Shown in pieces: positions 27,644 through 36,947 of a stretch of DNA of 40,655 nucleotides (the first letter of the stretch is position 1; every line of letters starts with the position of its first letter). The DNA is from Patescibacteria group bacterium (lineage in GTDB: Bacteria; Patescibacteriota; UBA1384; 2-12-FULL-50-11). Location of the stretch: assembly GCA_022843855.1 (NCBI GenBank), contig JALHMV010000007.1, positions 1-40,655 of the forward strand. Direction: 5' to 3'. A model generated the notes under the pieces. That model was not told the origin of the DNA. It was given only the letters and a program-made list of their open reading frames with translations, and did not search any database. Made by a program: the position numbers and the translations under genes.

Positions 27644-30043
27644 TCAAAGCGAATCGATCACCAGCGTACTGCCCGGAGCGGGTTTTTCGGCGATTATTTG
27701 TCGGGCGATAGCGGTTTCGAGATCGTTTTTCATCACCCGTTGGAGCGCCCGAGCGCCGAAGACCGGATCGTATCCGCGCTTAGCTAACTCGTTGACAACC
27801 TTTTGACTCAGGGAAAGCTCGATGCCCTTTTGCTCTCGGACGAGTTGCTGCAGAGCGACAACCTGAAGCGCCACAACTTGCTGGATCTCAGCAAGGGTTA
27901 GCGGTAGGTAGACCACAACACCATCGAATCGGTTCAGATACTCCGGCGGGAAGGTTCGCTCAGTGATCAGCCGGTCAATAAGCTGCTTCTCTAGCGCGGC
28001 TGCGCTTACCTTTTTTTCCACCTGTTCTTTAATGTAATCAGACCCCGCGTTACTGGTGGCTATTACGATCGAATTAGTGAAGTCCAGAACCTTCCCGAAA
28101 TTTGTCGTCAAACGACCCTCGTCCAACAGCTGCAGCATCAAATTACGTACAACCGAATTCGCCTTTTCTATCTCGTCAAAGAGCACGACGGCCGACGGGT
28201 GCTGCTGGATAGCAACAGTCAGCGCGCCTGGCTGCGTTGTCGGGTGGGTACCGAGTAATTTTTCCAACCCATCTTCGGTTGCGTATTCGCTCATGTCGAG
28301 CCGTATCATCTGGTCCTCGGAACCAAAATATATGTGAGCCAACGCCTTGGCGGTCTCGGTCTTACCGACTCCTGTTGGCCCCAGAAAGAGAAAAGTGCCA
28401 ATCGGTTTTGAACCTTTTGACAGCCCTGCCCGCGCTCGAAGCAACGCATCACTCAACAGCTTAATGGCCCGATTCTGACCAATAACCCGCTGGTGAAGCT
28501 CTGCTTCTAGGTTAAGTAGCGCTTCCTGTTCGTTTTCGTCAACTCGGATCCTCACTTGTGCACGCTCTTCAACAACCGTTGCCATTTCACCAGCAGCGAT
28601 GACTCGATTTCCAGCCGTAGCTTTTGCGGCCGCTTCTTCGATTAGACGCATTTCACGAGTGGGTGACGCTTCGTCTTTGATATATCGATCCGCCAGCTCG
28701 ATGGCGTGAGTCAGGGCATCGATCAAAAAGAAAACCTGGTAGCGCGCCTCGACGCTCCAGGCCTTGATGAGAAGGATTTGTAACAGGTCGTTACCAACCG
28801 GCGCCGCAACGCGAACCACCCCAAACTTCTCCGAAACGGCCGGTTGTGAACGAACAAACGTCACGTGATCTACCGAACTAATAGAACCAACGATATGAAC
28901 CCGCGGATCACCCAGATATTGGGCAAGAAGGTTGCCCGCCGCAGCGCTACCCGCCCCTTCGTTACTGAGAAGTAACTCGATACGAGGGATGAAGAGAATA
29001 ACATTGCCGGCGCCGACGATATCGGCAAAGAGCGCTTGAAACATCGGCCCGAGCTTTTCAGGGCTGGGCGCCGCCGAAAGAACTGCCGTCACGTCCAGAA
29101 CACGAACCTGCATACCATCAAATGGCGTCTCGGTTTTGTGGAGCGCAACTCGACTCGCCAGCTCGTACAAAACTTCACTTCGTCCCACTCCTGGATCACC
29201 AACTAGTAGGACGTTTTGACCGTTTTGCTTCCGAAGCTCGACCAACAACGATTCGACAGCTTCATTACGACCGATTAACGGCGCGACCGAAGCGCGACCG
29301 GCCGCCCACGCGGAATCGAGAACGTATGTGAAACGGTCGAGCAAGACTGTGTAGCTAGTCGACCACAGCTTGGCGAACCCGCCATCGTTGCGAGTCCAAG
29401 CCGTCCAAAAGCGCAACTTTTTTGCCGCCCGGTATCGAGCGCCGTAGAAATTGAGCGTTGCCTCAATGCTCTCGATTGGAATATGTGACCGCTGCCAATA
29501 GTTAGTAATTGTCGGGTCGGCAAGCGCTACCGCCACAACTTCAAATACGTCAATCTGGGTCGAGCGGTGTGCGCGCTCGCAAATCGCCGCGACCAATCCT
29601 TCTGCCCCGTTGTCTGGAGAGGGGTACAGCGCCTTCAGAGTTTGTTGCGGTAAGCGCAATCGAAAGAGAAGACCTTCAACCGCCGGATTTTTTATCAACT
29701 CCAACCAGAGAGCGTAACGATTTCCAGACTTCTTGTAAGCAAGCAACGCCCGAACACTTTCGTGATCAAATCGATCAAGTGGTTGCGAACCGCCCCGACC
29801 ACCTTCGGCAGTGATACCGATGATATAGACATGAAATGAGCAGATGGCGAGCGCGGGCCCAAGAAGAATCAGCGCGTAGCCTTGCAGCGTCGAAGGGAAA
29901 AAGTCAGTAACCGCTGATGCAGCAAGAACGATCAGTGAGATCAGCAGCGTTACAAGCGCGAAAAGTCGTATCGCCGCAAAAACGAGGCCGCGATAGATGA
30001 GCAGAAATTGTACCTCCTCGGTTCGTTGGCCGCCCCACTTCAT
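27644..30043 (-). CDS. Membrane-anchored Clp-type AAA+ ATPase, two AAA modules
   Basis: N-terminal TM segments, AAA1 VGDPGVGRSEV, AAA2 GPTGVGKTETAKALA and VVLFDEIEKAN, C-terminal YDPVFGARALQRVM. Confidence 0.92.
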   Translation of the reverse strand: MKWGGQRTEEVQFLLIYRGLVFAAIRLFALVTLLISLIVLAASAVTDFFPSTLQGYALILLGPALAICSFHVYIIGITAEGGRGGSQPLDRFDHESVRALLAYKKSGNRYALWLELIKNPAVEGLLFRLRLPQQTLKALYPSPDNGAEGLVAAICERAHRSTQIDVFEVVAVALADPTITNYWQRSHIPIESIEATLNFYGARYRAAKKLRFWTAWTRNDGGFAKLWSTSYTVLLDRFTYVLDSAWAAGRASVAPLIGRNEAVESLLVELRKQNGQNVLLVGDPGVGRSEVLYELASRVALHKTETPFDGMQVRVLDVTAVLSAAPSPEKLGPMFQALFADIVGAGNVILFIPRIELLLSNEGAGSAAAGNLLAQYLGDPRVHIVGSISSVDHVTFVRSQPAVSEKFGVVRVAAPVGNDLLQILLIKAWSVEARYQVFFLIDALTHAIELADRYIKDEASPTREMRLIEEAAAKATAGNRVIAAGEMATVVEERAQVRIRVDENEQEALLNLEAELHQRVIGQNRAIKLLSDALLRARAGLSKGSKPIGTFLFLGPTGVGKTETAKALAHIYFGSEDQMIRLDMSEYATEDGLEKLLGTHPTTQPGALTVAIQQHPSAVVLFDEIEKANSVVRNLMLQLLDEGRLTTNFGKVLDFTNSIVIATSNAGSDYIKEQVEKKVSAAALEKQLIDRLITERTFPPEYLNRFDGVVVYLPLTLAEIQQVVALQVVALQQLVREQKGIELSLSQKVVNELAKRGYDPVFGARALQRVMKNDLETAIARQIIAEKPAPGSTLVIDSL

Positions 30044-30429
30044 ACGAATAACCTCGTTACACCGATCAGCGGCAATACGAGTGCCAATAACGGCGTCGCA
30101 ATCCAGATGAGCAAAATAACGGCCGAGAGAAGAATGAGGAGAACCAGGACGAACAACGCTGCTAGAATCACGAGAGACCTGACCAAAAAACCCACAATCC
30201 GACTGGCGAGATTAAGCTGCCACACCTTGAGCTGATCGGCTAATGAGAGGTTGTGGGCTCGGATGACGTCATTCTTCCACGGATCAAACAACGTCTTACC
30301 GAGTTGACTTACGGAAAAAAGGTAAACTATGCGAGTCATGGCCGCCATTGCAGCAGCGTATGCCTCTGTTAGTCCGGTTCCGTACCACCAGACGAAATAG
30401 CCACTAATCATTCCCCTCCATCTCTTCAT
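30040..30429 (-). CDS. Membrane protein, 129 aa, translationally coupled to the Clp gene
   Basis: Hydrophobic ORF overlapping the Clp start by 4 nt. Confidence 0.7.
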   Translation of the reverse strand: MKRWRGMISGYFVWWYGTGLTEAYAAAMAAMTRIVYLFSVSQLGKTLFDPWKNDVIRAHNLSLADQLKVWQLNLASRIVGFLVRSLVILAALFVLVLLILLSAVILLIWIATPLLALVLPLIGVTRLFV

Positions 30430-30478
30430 CAGTATACCTGAGCGCGACAGAACCCGCAGAGGCGGGTTCGATCAGTAG

Positions 30479-30676
30479 CTAATCGCCGTTACGAGCGGCC
30501 TGGTCCGCCAGAATAAGGACGCATAGCGAGAAGACAAAGCACGAAACCGCCCACGAAAACCATCCGTCACACCGGTAGTTGTAGTCTCGGGACAACTTCC
30601 AGCCCCGCCATCCCAGCAGGATCGAAACGACGATTGATATGAAGAAAAGGACAAAGAGCTTCGCTGAAGTACCCAC
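30479..30676 (-). CDS. Small two-TM protein, 65 aa
   Basis: MGTSAKLFVLFFISIVVSILLGWRGW... hydrophobic; AGGAGG upstream of the ATG. Confidence 0.55.
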   Translation of the reverse strand: MGTSAKLFVLFFISIVVSILLGWRGWKLSRDYNYRCDGWFSWAVSCFVFSLCVLILADQAARNGD

Positions 30677-30711
30677 GCAATCAACCTCCTTGAGCGGTAG
30701 TGTAAAGAAAG

Positions 30712-31113
30712 TTAGTTCGCTTCGCCAGCGGGAGCGTCGGTCGGCTCTTCGGTAGCTGGTTCCACGGTCGACGCTTCGGGCGCTTCTTCGGTAGCGGGCT
30801 CGGCCGGCGCAGCGGCTGCCGGCTTTTCAGTTTTTTCGTTCTTTGGCTTACGATTACGTTTTTCAAAAACGATCGAAGCGTGCTTCACCTTTTCCTTAAG
30901 AAGGAGGCGAGCAACCGTATTGGAAGGCTTCGCGCCCTTCGACAGCCAGAGCTTTATCTCTTCGATCTTGAGGCCGATCGACTTAGAATGCGGATTATAA
31001 AAACCAAGGTCGGCAGTGAACTTGCCGTTGACAGGATACGAGTGTTCGGCAAGAACGACCCGATAGGTCGGCTTGTTCTTCTTTCCAACTCGGCGTAATC
31101 GAATAACTAACAT
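30712..31113 (-). CDS. rpsP: 30S ribosomal protein S16 with Ala/Pro/Glu-rich tail
   Basis: MLVIRLRRVGKKNKPTYRVVLAEHSYPVNGKF...LGFYNP. Confidence 0.97.
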   Translation of the reverse strand: MLVIRLRRVGKKNKPTYRVVLAEHSYPVNGKFTADLGFYNPHSKSIGLKIEEIKLWLSKGAKPSNTVARLLLKEKVKHASIVFEKRNRKPKNEKTEKPAAAAPAEPATEEAPEASTVEPATEEPTDAPAGEAN

Positions 31114-32469
31114 CTAGGCAATTTTAGCGTACCAGTCGGTTTTCTTCAAGGCGCTCTGATAGCCCCGAACGAAGTCGGGCCATGCGGTAGGTGTCTTACC
31201 TTCAAGCTGAACGTTAAGCAACTCCACCCTATCGCCCTTCATTTGGGAAGCGAGGATCTTAAGACGCTTTCCTTCAAGGTAGGTAAACGCGCCCGGCCAC
31301 GGCTGCAGCGCACGGATCTGTCGATCAACCAGGTGGGGCGGCTGCGTCCAATCAATTTGGGCCATTTCTTTCGAGAGCTTCGTAGTTGTCGTCACCTTCG
31401 CTTCGTCCTGAGCTTCAAGGTTGGCCTGACCGGCAAGGTACGGAGGAAGCGCCCGGAGAAGTAGTGCGGCGCCACGCTTGGCCAGCTTTTCCCTGAGCGT
31501 CACGCTAGTGTCATGCGCCGTGATCGGCGCGGTTTCTTGGAGAACGATCCGTCCCGCATCCACGGCCGCTGCCATCGTCATTATCGTTACGCCCGTCTCT
31601 TCTTCACCGGATAGAATGGCGGATTGGATCGGGGTGGCACCGCGGTACTTTGGTAAGAGCGATGGATGTACGTTGAGCGAGCCGTAGAGCGGCACCGCCA
31701 GGGCTTCGGCAGGCAAAATCTTGCCGTACGATGCAAGGACAACCAAATCCGGTTCGAGCTGCTCGAGAAGGGCCGTAATCTCGCTTTTTGTTTCAGGCTG
31801 AAAAACCGCAACACCACGTTTAATTGCCGCTTGCTTCATGATCGGGCTTTGGAGCTTTTGGCCGCGACCGGCGGGTTTGTCAGTTTCCACAACCGCCGCG
31901 AGAACATGGAGTCCAGCATCGACAAGAGCGGTGAAGACAGGGAGGGAGAAACTGTCGGAACCGAAGAAGACGATCCGCGCGTACGAATAGTCAGTAAGCT
32001 TTCCGAGGTTTTTAGCCCGATCAGTAAATAAAACACCGTCGAGATGGTCGATCTCATGCTGCAGAATGCGAGCAACAATGCCCTTCGCTTTGATCGTGAC
32101 TGGTTTCCCATCAAGATCGTTCGCCTCGACTACTACGCCTGAGCTTCTTTCAACAGGAAGCTCGAGGCCAGGAAGCGACAGGCAGCCTTCGGGCATCGTA
32201 TCCTTTTCTTGACTAAACTTGGCTACTCGAGGATTGGCTAAATACATGAAAGGAATCCTCGGTAATTCATCGTCCGGTCCGGTCGGTTCGTAGCCGTAGA
32301 CGATTAAGCGTTCGTCGTTACCCACTTGGGGCGCCGCTAGACCAAGACCGCTATGAGCTTTCATGACCGGCACCATCGCTTCGGCCCGCTTTTTGAGCGC
32401 AGCGTCAAAAACCTCAACAGGACGAGCTTTTTGGCGAAGAACCGGATCGTAAATATAACGGAGCTCCAT
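31114..32469 (-). CDS. def-fmt: Fused peptide deformylase / methionyl-tRNA formyltransferase
   Basis: Def motifs GLGLAAPQVG, EGCLSLPG, QHEIDHLDGVLF, followed in frame by Fmt motifs VFFGSDSFSLPVF, LNVHPSLLPKYRGATPIQSAI, PWPGAF. Confidence 0.95.
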   Translation of the reverse strand: MELRYIYDPVLRQKARPVEVFDAALKKRAEAMVPVMKAHSGLGLAAPQVGNDERLIVYGYEPTGPDDELPRIPFMYLANPRVAKFSQEKDTMPEGCLSLPGLELPVERSSGVVVEANDLDGKPVTIKAKGIVARILQHEIDHLDGVLFTDRAKNLGKLTDYSYARIVFFGSDSFSLPVFTALVDAGLHVLAAVVETDKPAGRGQKLQSPIMKQAAIKRGVAVFQPETKSEITALLEQLEPDLVVLASYGKILPAEALAVPLYGSLNVHPSLLPKYRGATPIQSAILSGEEETGVTIMTMAAAVDAGRIVLQETAPITAHDTSVTLREKLAKRGAALLLRALPPYLAGQANLEAQDEAKVTTTTKLSKEMAQIDWTQPPHLVDRQIRALQPWPGAFTYLEGKRLKILASQMKGDRVELLNVQLEGKTPTAWPDFVRGYQSALKKTDWYAKIA

Positions 32470-32501
32470 CGTAGCTATTGTACGCTAACAGGTTTGGAAT
32501 G

Positions 32502-34250
32502 TCACTGACTTGCTTCGATGTCCCAGTGCCACGCTGGCGGCAGACCGTCGGCAACTCGTCGCTTCGTCTCACGTGAGAGTCGCAAACACAGCACCTTGAT
32601 TACTGCCTGGTGTTCGCCCCGACCGATGGGACGGAAGATCGTTTCGGCTAGTTGGGCTCCGGGAATCGCCTCGGCAAGTAACTGTCGGACGTGATCTACC
32701 TGTTTAGAGAGCGTAACTTCGGCGCCGCTGCCAACAACAGCGGCCGAGACAGTAAACGGCGGCACCTTCGAGCGTTTTCGGTCGGTTAGCTCTTGGGTAA
32801 AAAACGATCGTACATTGCCAGCCATCGCTGACCAGACCAGATCGTCAGGAAAAAACGTTTGAACGATGAGCTTGGTTTCTCTTCCGGTTTGCGAGCGGAC
32901 CAACCGCAGTAGCGACCAGCGGTCATCGGGTTCGAGGCCTGTAATCAACCGGTCAACGCTCGCGCACGCAACAACATCAAAGCTCTGAGGAGGAAGAGCG
33001 GTAATTTTTTCGGTAGCAACAACAATTTCGGAGGGTGTAAACTCGGGTTGATCACTGCTGAAGACCGTGACGCTCTTTTCCGGCACACCGCGTCGCAGCT
33101 CGGACGCGACGCGCGCTACACCTTCTCCGACCAAAACAAGATTACTACTTCGGCACGCTGCACAGTGCGCTGGACGAGAAACCGCATATCCGCACCGACG
33201 ACAATTGACCGCACCCACTTCAACAAGGAGTGTTGCGCGGCACTCGGGACAACGAACAAGCGTAGCGCAGTTACGGCAGAAGAGAGCTGTTGCCCACCCG
33301 CGAGCCAACGCGATAACAAGCACCCGTCGCCCTTGCGAAGCTGCGGCACTAATCTCAGAGACAAAGCTTGGGACGAGCACGGCTGGATTACCAGTTCGAC
33401 TGATTAGAGTTACCGGTTGTCGGGGCGGGTCAAACGTAGCATTTAACGCTATTTCCTTGCGCTGAATGGATATGACATCTCTCATACCTGGAATCGCATC
33501 AGCCAGCACGAGGGAAAGATGCTCGTAACGAGCACGAATGCGAGCGACGGTCGCACTCGTCAAAAACGGACGCGTGCGCTGCTTGTGTGCAAAATGGGAC
33601 GCGTCGTCGACAACAATCACGTCAGCCGCTCGAAGCGGGAAGAATAGCCCGGCAGGAGTGGTGATTATCACGACTGGACCGAGCGCCACCACCTCACTGA
33701 AACGTCGACGGAAGCGAACAGTGTCGTCGTGAAGCAGCGTCGAAGCACCCGCTTTCTTAAAATAGTGATGCACCGCCCGCGCAAAAGCCTGCTGGCTACA
33801 CACGATCAACATCACCTGGCCAGCCGTAAGCTTCTTGAAGATCTCACTGTACGCACGTAGCCGGTGGTGAAGTGGTGCTTGGACAAACACCGGTCGTTCA
33901 CCCTGTTGCCTGCTTGTTTGTGGACGCTCTATGGGGAGGAGACGAAGGGCGTGAAACGCTACCTCAGCCATACTCGCACCGTAGTGAGCCGCTATTTCTC
34001 GCATCACCGTAATTTCTTCTTCGGTAAGGTGCCGGTCACGCTCGATGGTCGCAATCTCCCGTATCTTCCCTTTTAGTTCAGAACGAACTGCCCGCTTTAA
34101 ACCAACCACCGTTGCTCGCACAATGCGCCGGCGAAGCGGGACGGTGACTAGACTTCCACTCCTGATATACGGTACGATTGCCGCAGGAACAGCGTACGTC
34201 AACTCTTCGACATTCGTTCGTTGCTTAACGATGACGTCCGCGTAGAGCAT
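32502..34250 (-). CDS. priA: PriA-like primosomal protein, helicase motifs degenerate
   Basis: PriA zinc cysteines CRNC/CPEC/CRRCGY/CAAC, N-terminal 3'BD-like start, no Walker A, DDAS at the DEEH position. Confidence 0.85.
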   Translation of the reverse strand: MLYADVIVKQRTNVEELTYAVPAAIVPYIRSGSLVTVPLRRRIVRATVVGLKRAVRSELKGKIREIATIERDRHLTEEEITVMREIAAHYGASMAEVAFHALRLLPIERPQTSRQQGERPVFVQAPLHHRLRAYSEIFKKLTAGQVMLIVCSQQAFARAVHHYFKKAGASTLLHDDTVRFRRRFSEVVALGPVVIITTPAGLFFPLRAADVIVVDDASHFAHKQRTRPFLTSATVARIRARYEHLSLVLADAIPGMRDVISIQRKEIALNATFDPPRQPVTLISRTGNPAVLVPSFVSEISAAASQGRRVLVIALARGWATALFCRNCATLVRCPECRATLLVEVGAVNCRRCGYAVSRPAHCAACRSSNLVLVGEGVARVASELRRGVPEKSVTVFSSDQPEFTPSEIVVATEKITALPPQSFDVVACASVDRLITGLEPDDRWSLLRLVRSQTGRETKLIVQTFFPDDLVWSAMAGNVRSFFTQELTDRKRSKVPPFTVSAAVVGSGAEVTLSKQVDHVRQLLAEAIPGAQLAETIFRPIGRGEHQAVIKVLCLRLSRETKRRVADGLPPAWHWDIEASQ

Positions 34251-34265
34251 TGTTGCCTCATCATA

Positions 34266-35375
34266 ATGATTACCACCTCCAACACAACCTCCAGTACCGG
34301 TTTGCCGCTTGTGGCGTTAATCGGACCAACCAACGCCGGGAAATCGACGCTTTTTAACAGACTTACCGGCTCGTGGCAGGCCGTGACCGCCAAAGAAGTC
34401 TCCACGACCCGAGACCGGATCTACGGTGAAGTTGAGTGGCAGGGGAACCGGTTTTCACTTGTGGACTGCGGCGGGTTAGCCGCTGACGACAGCGAACTGT
34501 ATCAACAAATACACGCCCAAATGCTTCGAGCAGTCGAGGAAGCGGACATCGTTCTCTTTGTCTTTGACGCCACTCTCGGTCTTGAGCCGCACGATCTTCA
34601 ATTTGTTAATCGACTCCGCGCTAAAAAGACTGTCTGGCTCATTGCCAATAAAGTCGACTCGCAAAAACGATTTGACACACTTTCGACCTATGACTACCTC
34701 AAACTGCCAAGCTACCCTGTCTCAGCCTCCACCGGTAAGGGTGTCGGCGACATGCTCGAAGCGCTAACCGAAGCGCTCCCGCCATCATCGGTCGAGAAGT
34801 CAACAACCCCGATCATTGCTCTAGTTGGTCGCCCAAACGTTGGTAAGTCAACGCTTCTCAATGCCCTCACAAAAACAACTAGGGCGGTGGTCAGCCCCGT
34901 TGCCGGCACCACACGTGACATCGTCACTGGCTCGATTACTATCGACGGCGCCGAGTACTTACTCGCCGATACTGCCGGCGTACGACGTCGGGGCCGCATC
35001 GAGCTGGGGCCAGAGTCGTTCAGCGTTAAACGAACGCTCGCCGCTATTTCGCAAGCAAGTATCGTACTCGTTCTGTTGGACGCGACCGAAGGGACGACAC
35101 GCGGTGATCTTCACTTGATTTACTACGCCAAAGCACTCGAAAAACCGATCCTCCTGGTTCTCAATAAGATCGATCTTGTTCCTGCTAAGCAGGTTCCTTT
35201 CTACCGCTATCTCAACAAGTTTCCGCACGTCGCAATTTCAGCTAAGGAAAGTACCCACATTACCGATATTCTTGACTGGATCCGCGAGACCGCGCCCGGC
35301 TTGTCTAATACGTCGGCGAAGCAATTGCCCGGAAGCTCGACTGCGGGTACAGAACGAGCGCCGAGCGGCCAATAA
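34266..35375 (+). CDS. der: GTPase Der (EngA), lacking C-terminal KH-like domain
   Basis: Two G domains: GPTNAGKSTLFNRL and GRPNVGKSTLLNAL, DTAGVRRRGRIE, NKVD and NKIDLV. Confidence 0.92.
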   Translation: MITTSNTTSSTGLPLVALIGPTNAGKSTLFNRLTGSWQAVTAKEVSTTRDRIYGEVEWQGNRFSLVDCGGLAADDSELYQQIHAQMLRAVEEADIVLFVFDATLGLEPHDLQFVNRLRAKKTVWLIANKVDSQKRFDTLSTYDYLKLPSYPVSASTGKGVGDMLEALTEALPPSSVEKSTTPIIALVGRPNVGKSTLLNALTKTTRAVVSPVAGTTRDIVTGSITIDGAEYLLADTAGVRRRGRIELGPESFSVKRTLAAISQASIVLVLLDATEGTTRGDLHLIYYAKALEKPILLVLNKIDLVPAKQVPFYRYLNKFPHVAISAKESTHITDILDWIRETAPGLSNTSAKQLPGSSTAGTERAPSGQ

Positions 35376-35862
35376 TAAAGCGTCGATCGAGCGGGCCCCA
35401 TTCACGGGAGTCCGAAGAATGTGCCCGGTTGTCGCCTAAAACAAAGTACTGATGGTCTGTAAGAGTAATACTGTAGTTCAACTCAGGCTTCCCGTCGACG
35501 TAGGTCTTCGCTCCTGTTGCAACGTAGTCTTCTTTGAGGACCTTACCGTCGATTGAAACAACGCCGTCTTTAATCTCAACTTGCTCACCCGGCAAACCAA
35601 CGACACGCTTAATGTAGTTGTACCGGACATCACGAGGGTAGCGAAAGACAACAACGTCGCCGCGCTCCGGCGACTTTAATTTGTAGCTTACTTTTTCGAT
35701 AAACAAATATTCGCCGTTGTGAAAATTACTCTCCATACTTGAGCCCTCAACAACGAATGGCTGAAAAACGAATGTGCGGATAATGATGGCGGAAAGAAAG
35801 ACAATCGCCACCACTTTTACAACCTCAATAAGACCGGCAAAGCGTTTCATTACTCTAGGCAT
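35305..35862 (-). CDS. lepB: Signal peptidase I
   Basis: VEGSSMESNFHNGEYLFIEK, RGDVVVFRYPRD, YIKRVVGLPGEQ, VLGDNRAHSSDSREWG; alternative start at 35943. Confidence 0.94.
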   Translation of the reverse strand: MPRVMKRFAGLIEVVKVVAIVFLSAIIIRTFVFQPFVVEGSSMESNFHNGEYLFIEKVSYKLKSPERGDVVVFRYPRDVRYNYIKRVVGLPGEQVEIKDGVVSIDGKVLKEDYVATGAKTYVDGKPELNYSITLTDHQYFVLGDNRAHSSDSREWGPLDRRFIIGRSALVLYPQSSFRAIASPTY

Positions 35863-35960
35863 TGTAGATAATTGTTTACCGACAAGAAATAGTGTGGTTG
35901 CTACTGGACGCGGTTTAAACCGCACACTCTCCTTCATTAGCAAGATGGGGAGAGTTTTTA

Positions 35961-36146
35961 ATGAGCACTAGGGTTCTGGGAAGCAACGAACTTCTGTCAG
36001 GAGCAGATGCTGATGAGCAGCTGCTCGCGGCCGTCACAGAACTCTTGTACGCCCACAATATCACAACGGTCGAACAAATAAATGAAATATCTCACGTCAT
36101 TAGTAGCGCAGGTTTTCCTCGACGTTCAGCAGCGCGGCGACAATAA
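35961..36146 (+). CDS. Small hypothetical protein, 61 aa
   Basis: GGGGAGAG 5' of the ATG; MSTRVLGSNELLSGADADEQLLAAVTELLYAHNITTVEQINEISHVISSAG. Confidence 0.4.
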   Translation: MSTRVLGSNELLSGADADEQLLAAVTELLYAHNITTVEQINEISHVISSAGFPRRSAARRQ

Positions 36147-36880
36147 TTTGTTGTCTCGCTGTGGGTCGTTGAGTCCCTTTACATGTAGGTAGATAAAAGA
36201 AATCACCCCCGCACTGCCTCTGCGAGGGATCATCCTATCTGATTGCCAGAATCGGCCTCTAGCTCATCAAGTTTGCGGCCTTCAGAGCCCGATTGTGCAA
36301 ACCGGTTTGTCGGACCGGAGCGGTATTTGCCCCAGATGAGGCTACGGACCCCTTAGCACACCGCTCTACTCACCGTCTCACGACACCCAAGGGATAGTTG
36401 GACGTTTCGCTGATATGCCTATCAACGCTTCGCTAATTTGACACTAGGGGTACTCAAAAATTGGGACAAGTAGGTCACTTAGTCTCCTTTCCTCTTACAC
36501 CCCCTAATACAGGGTCTTGCCGTCAGCATACGCTGTCGTTATGAGAAATCAATAATCTGCCTACACTTATAAGGGCTGAACGGCCAAGTACATTCGTATC
36601 CGTGAGGGTTTTAAGGCGTTCCACTTACAAAACGTCTTCCAAGCGTTCACTGCCGCCACCTTGGTGGTGATTGCCTACCAGGCAAACAAATCCAGGCTCT
36701 GGCCAACAGGCCCACGAAGTGACGTAGCTACTGAGCTGAGAGAATAACCGCTCTGCAGTTTTGGTTCTTATCAGTAGTTAATAACGATTACGGATACGAC
36801 CGGAGGTAATCACCTTAAAGGGGCCTGGTTCTCTATGGAGCGGGAGGGATTTATAACCCCGAACTAAAAGCGAACCAAAA
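36147..36880. other. Large noncoding region with hairpins, upstream of the Fic gene
   Basis: No plausible ORF; inverted repeats AATCGG..CCGATT, GAGCGGT..ACCGCTC, CCACCTTGGTGG. Confidence 0.5.
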
Positions 36881-36885
36881 AGTGC

Positions 36886-36947
36886 ATCGTGTCGTGTTTG
36901 ACACGATATTTGACAATCGTGTCACAAATTGAGATAAATGACACGAT
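36886..36947. promoter_or_regulatory. Four TGACACGAT/ATCGTGTCA half-sites upstream of and over the Fic start codon
   Basis: Half-sites at 36886-36894 (8/9), 36899-36907, 36916-36924, 36939-36947. Confidence 0.8.

Noticed and set aside
36826-36875. Possible degenerate tRNA (GGAGCGGGAGGGATTTATAACCCCGAACTAAAAGCG)
   Set aside because: No complete cloverleaf or acceptor pairing could be drawn
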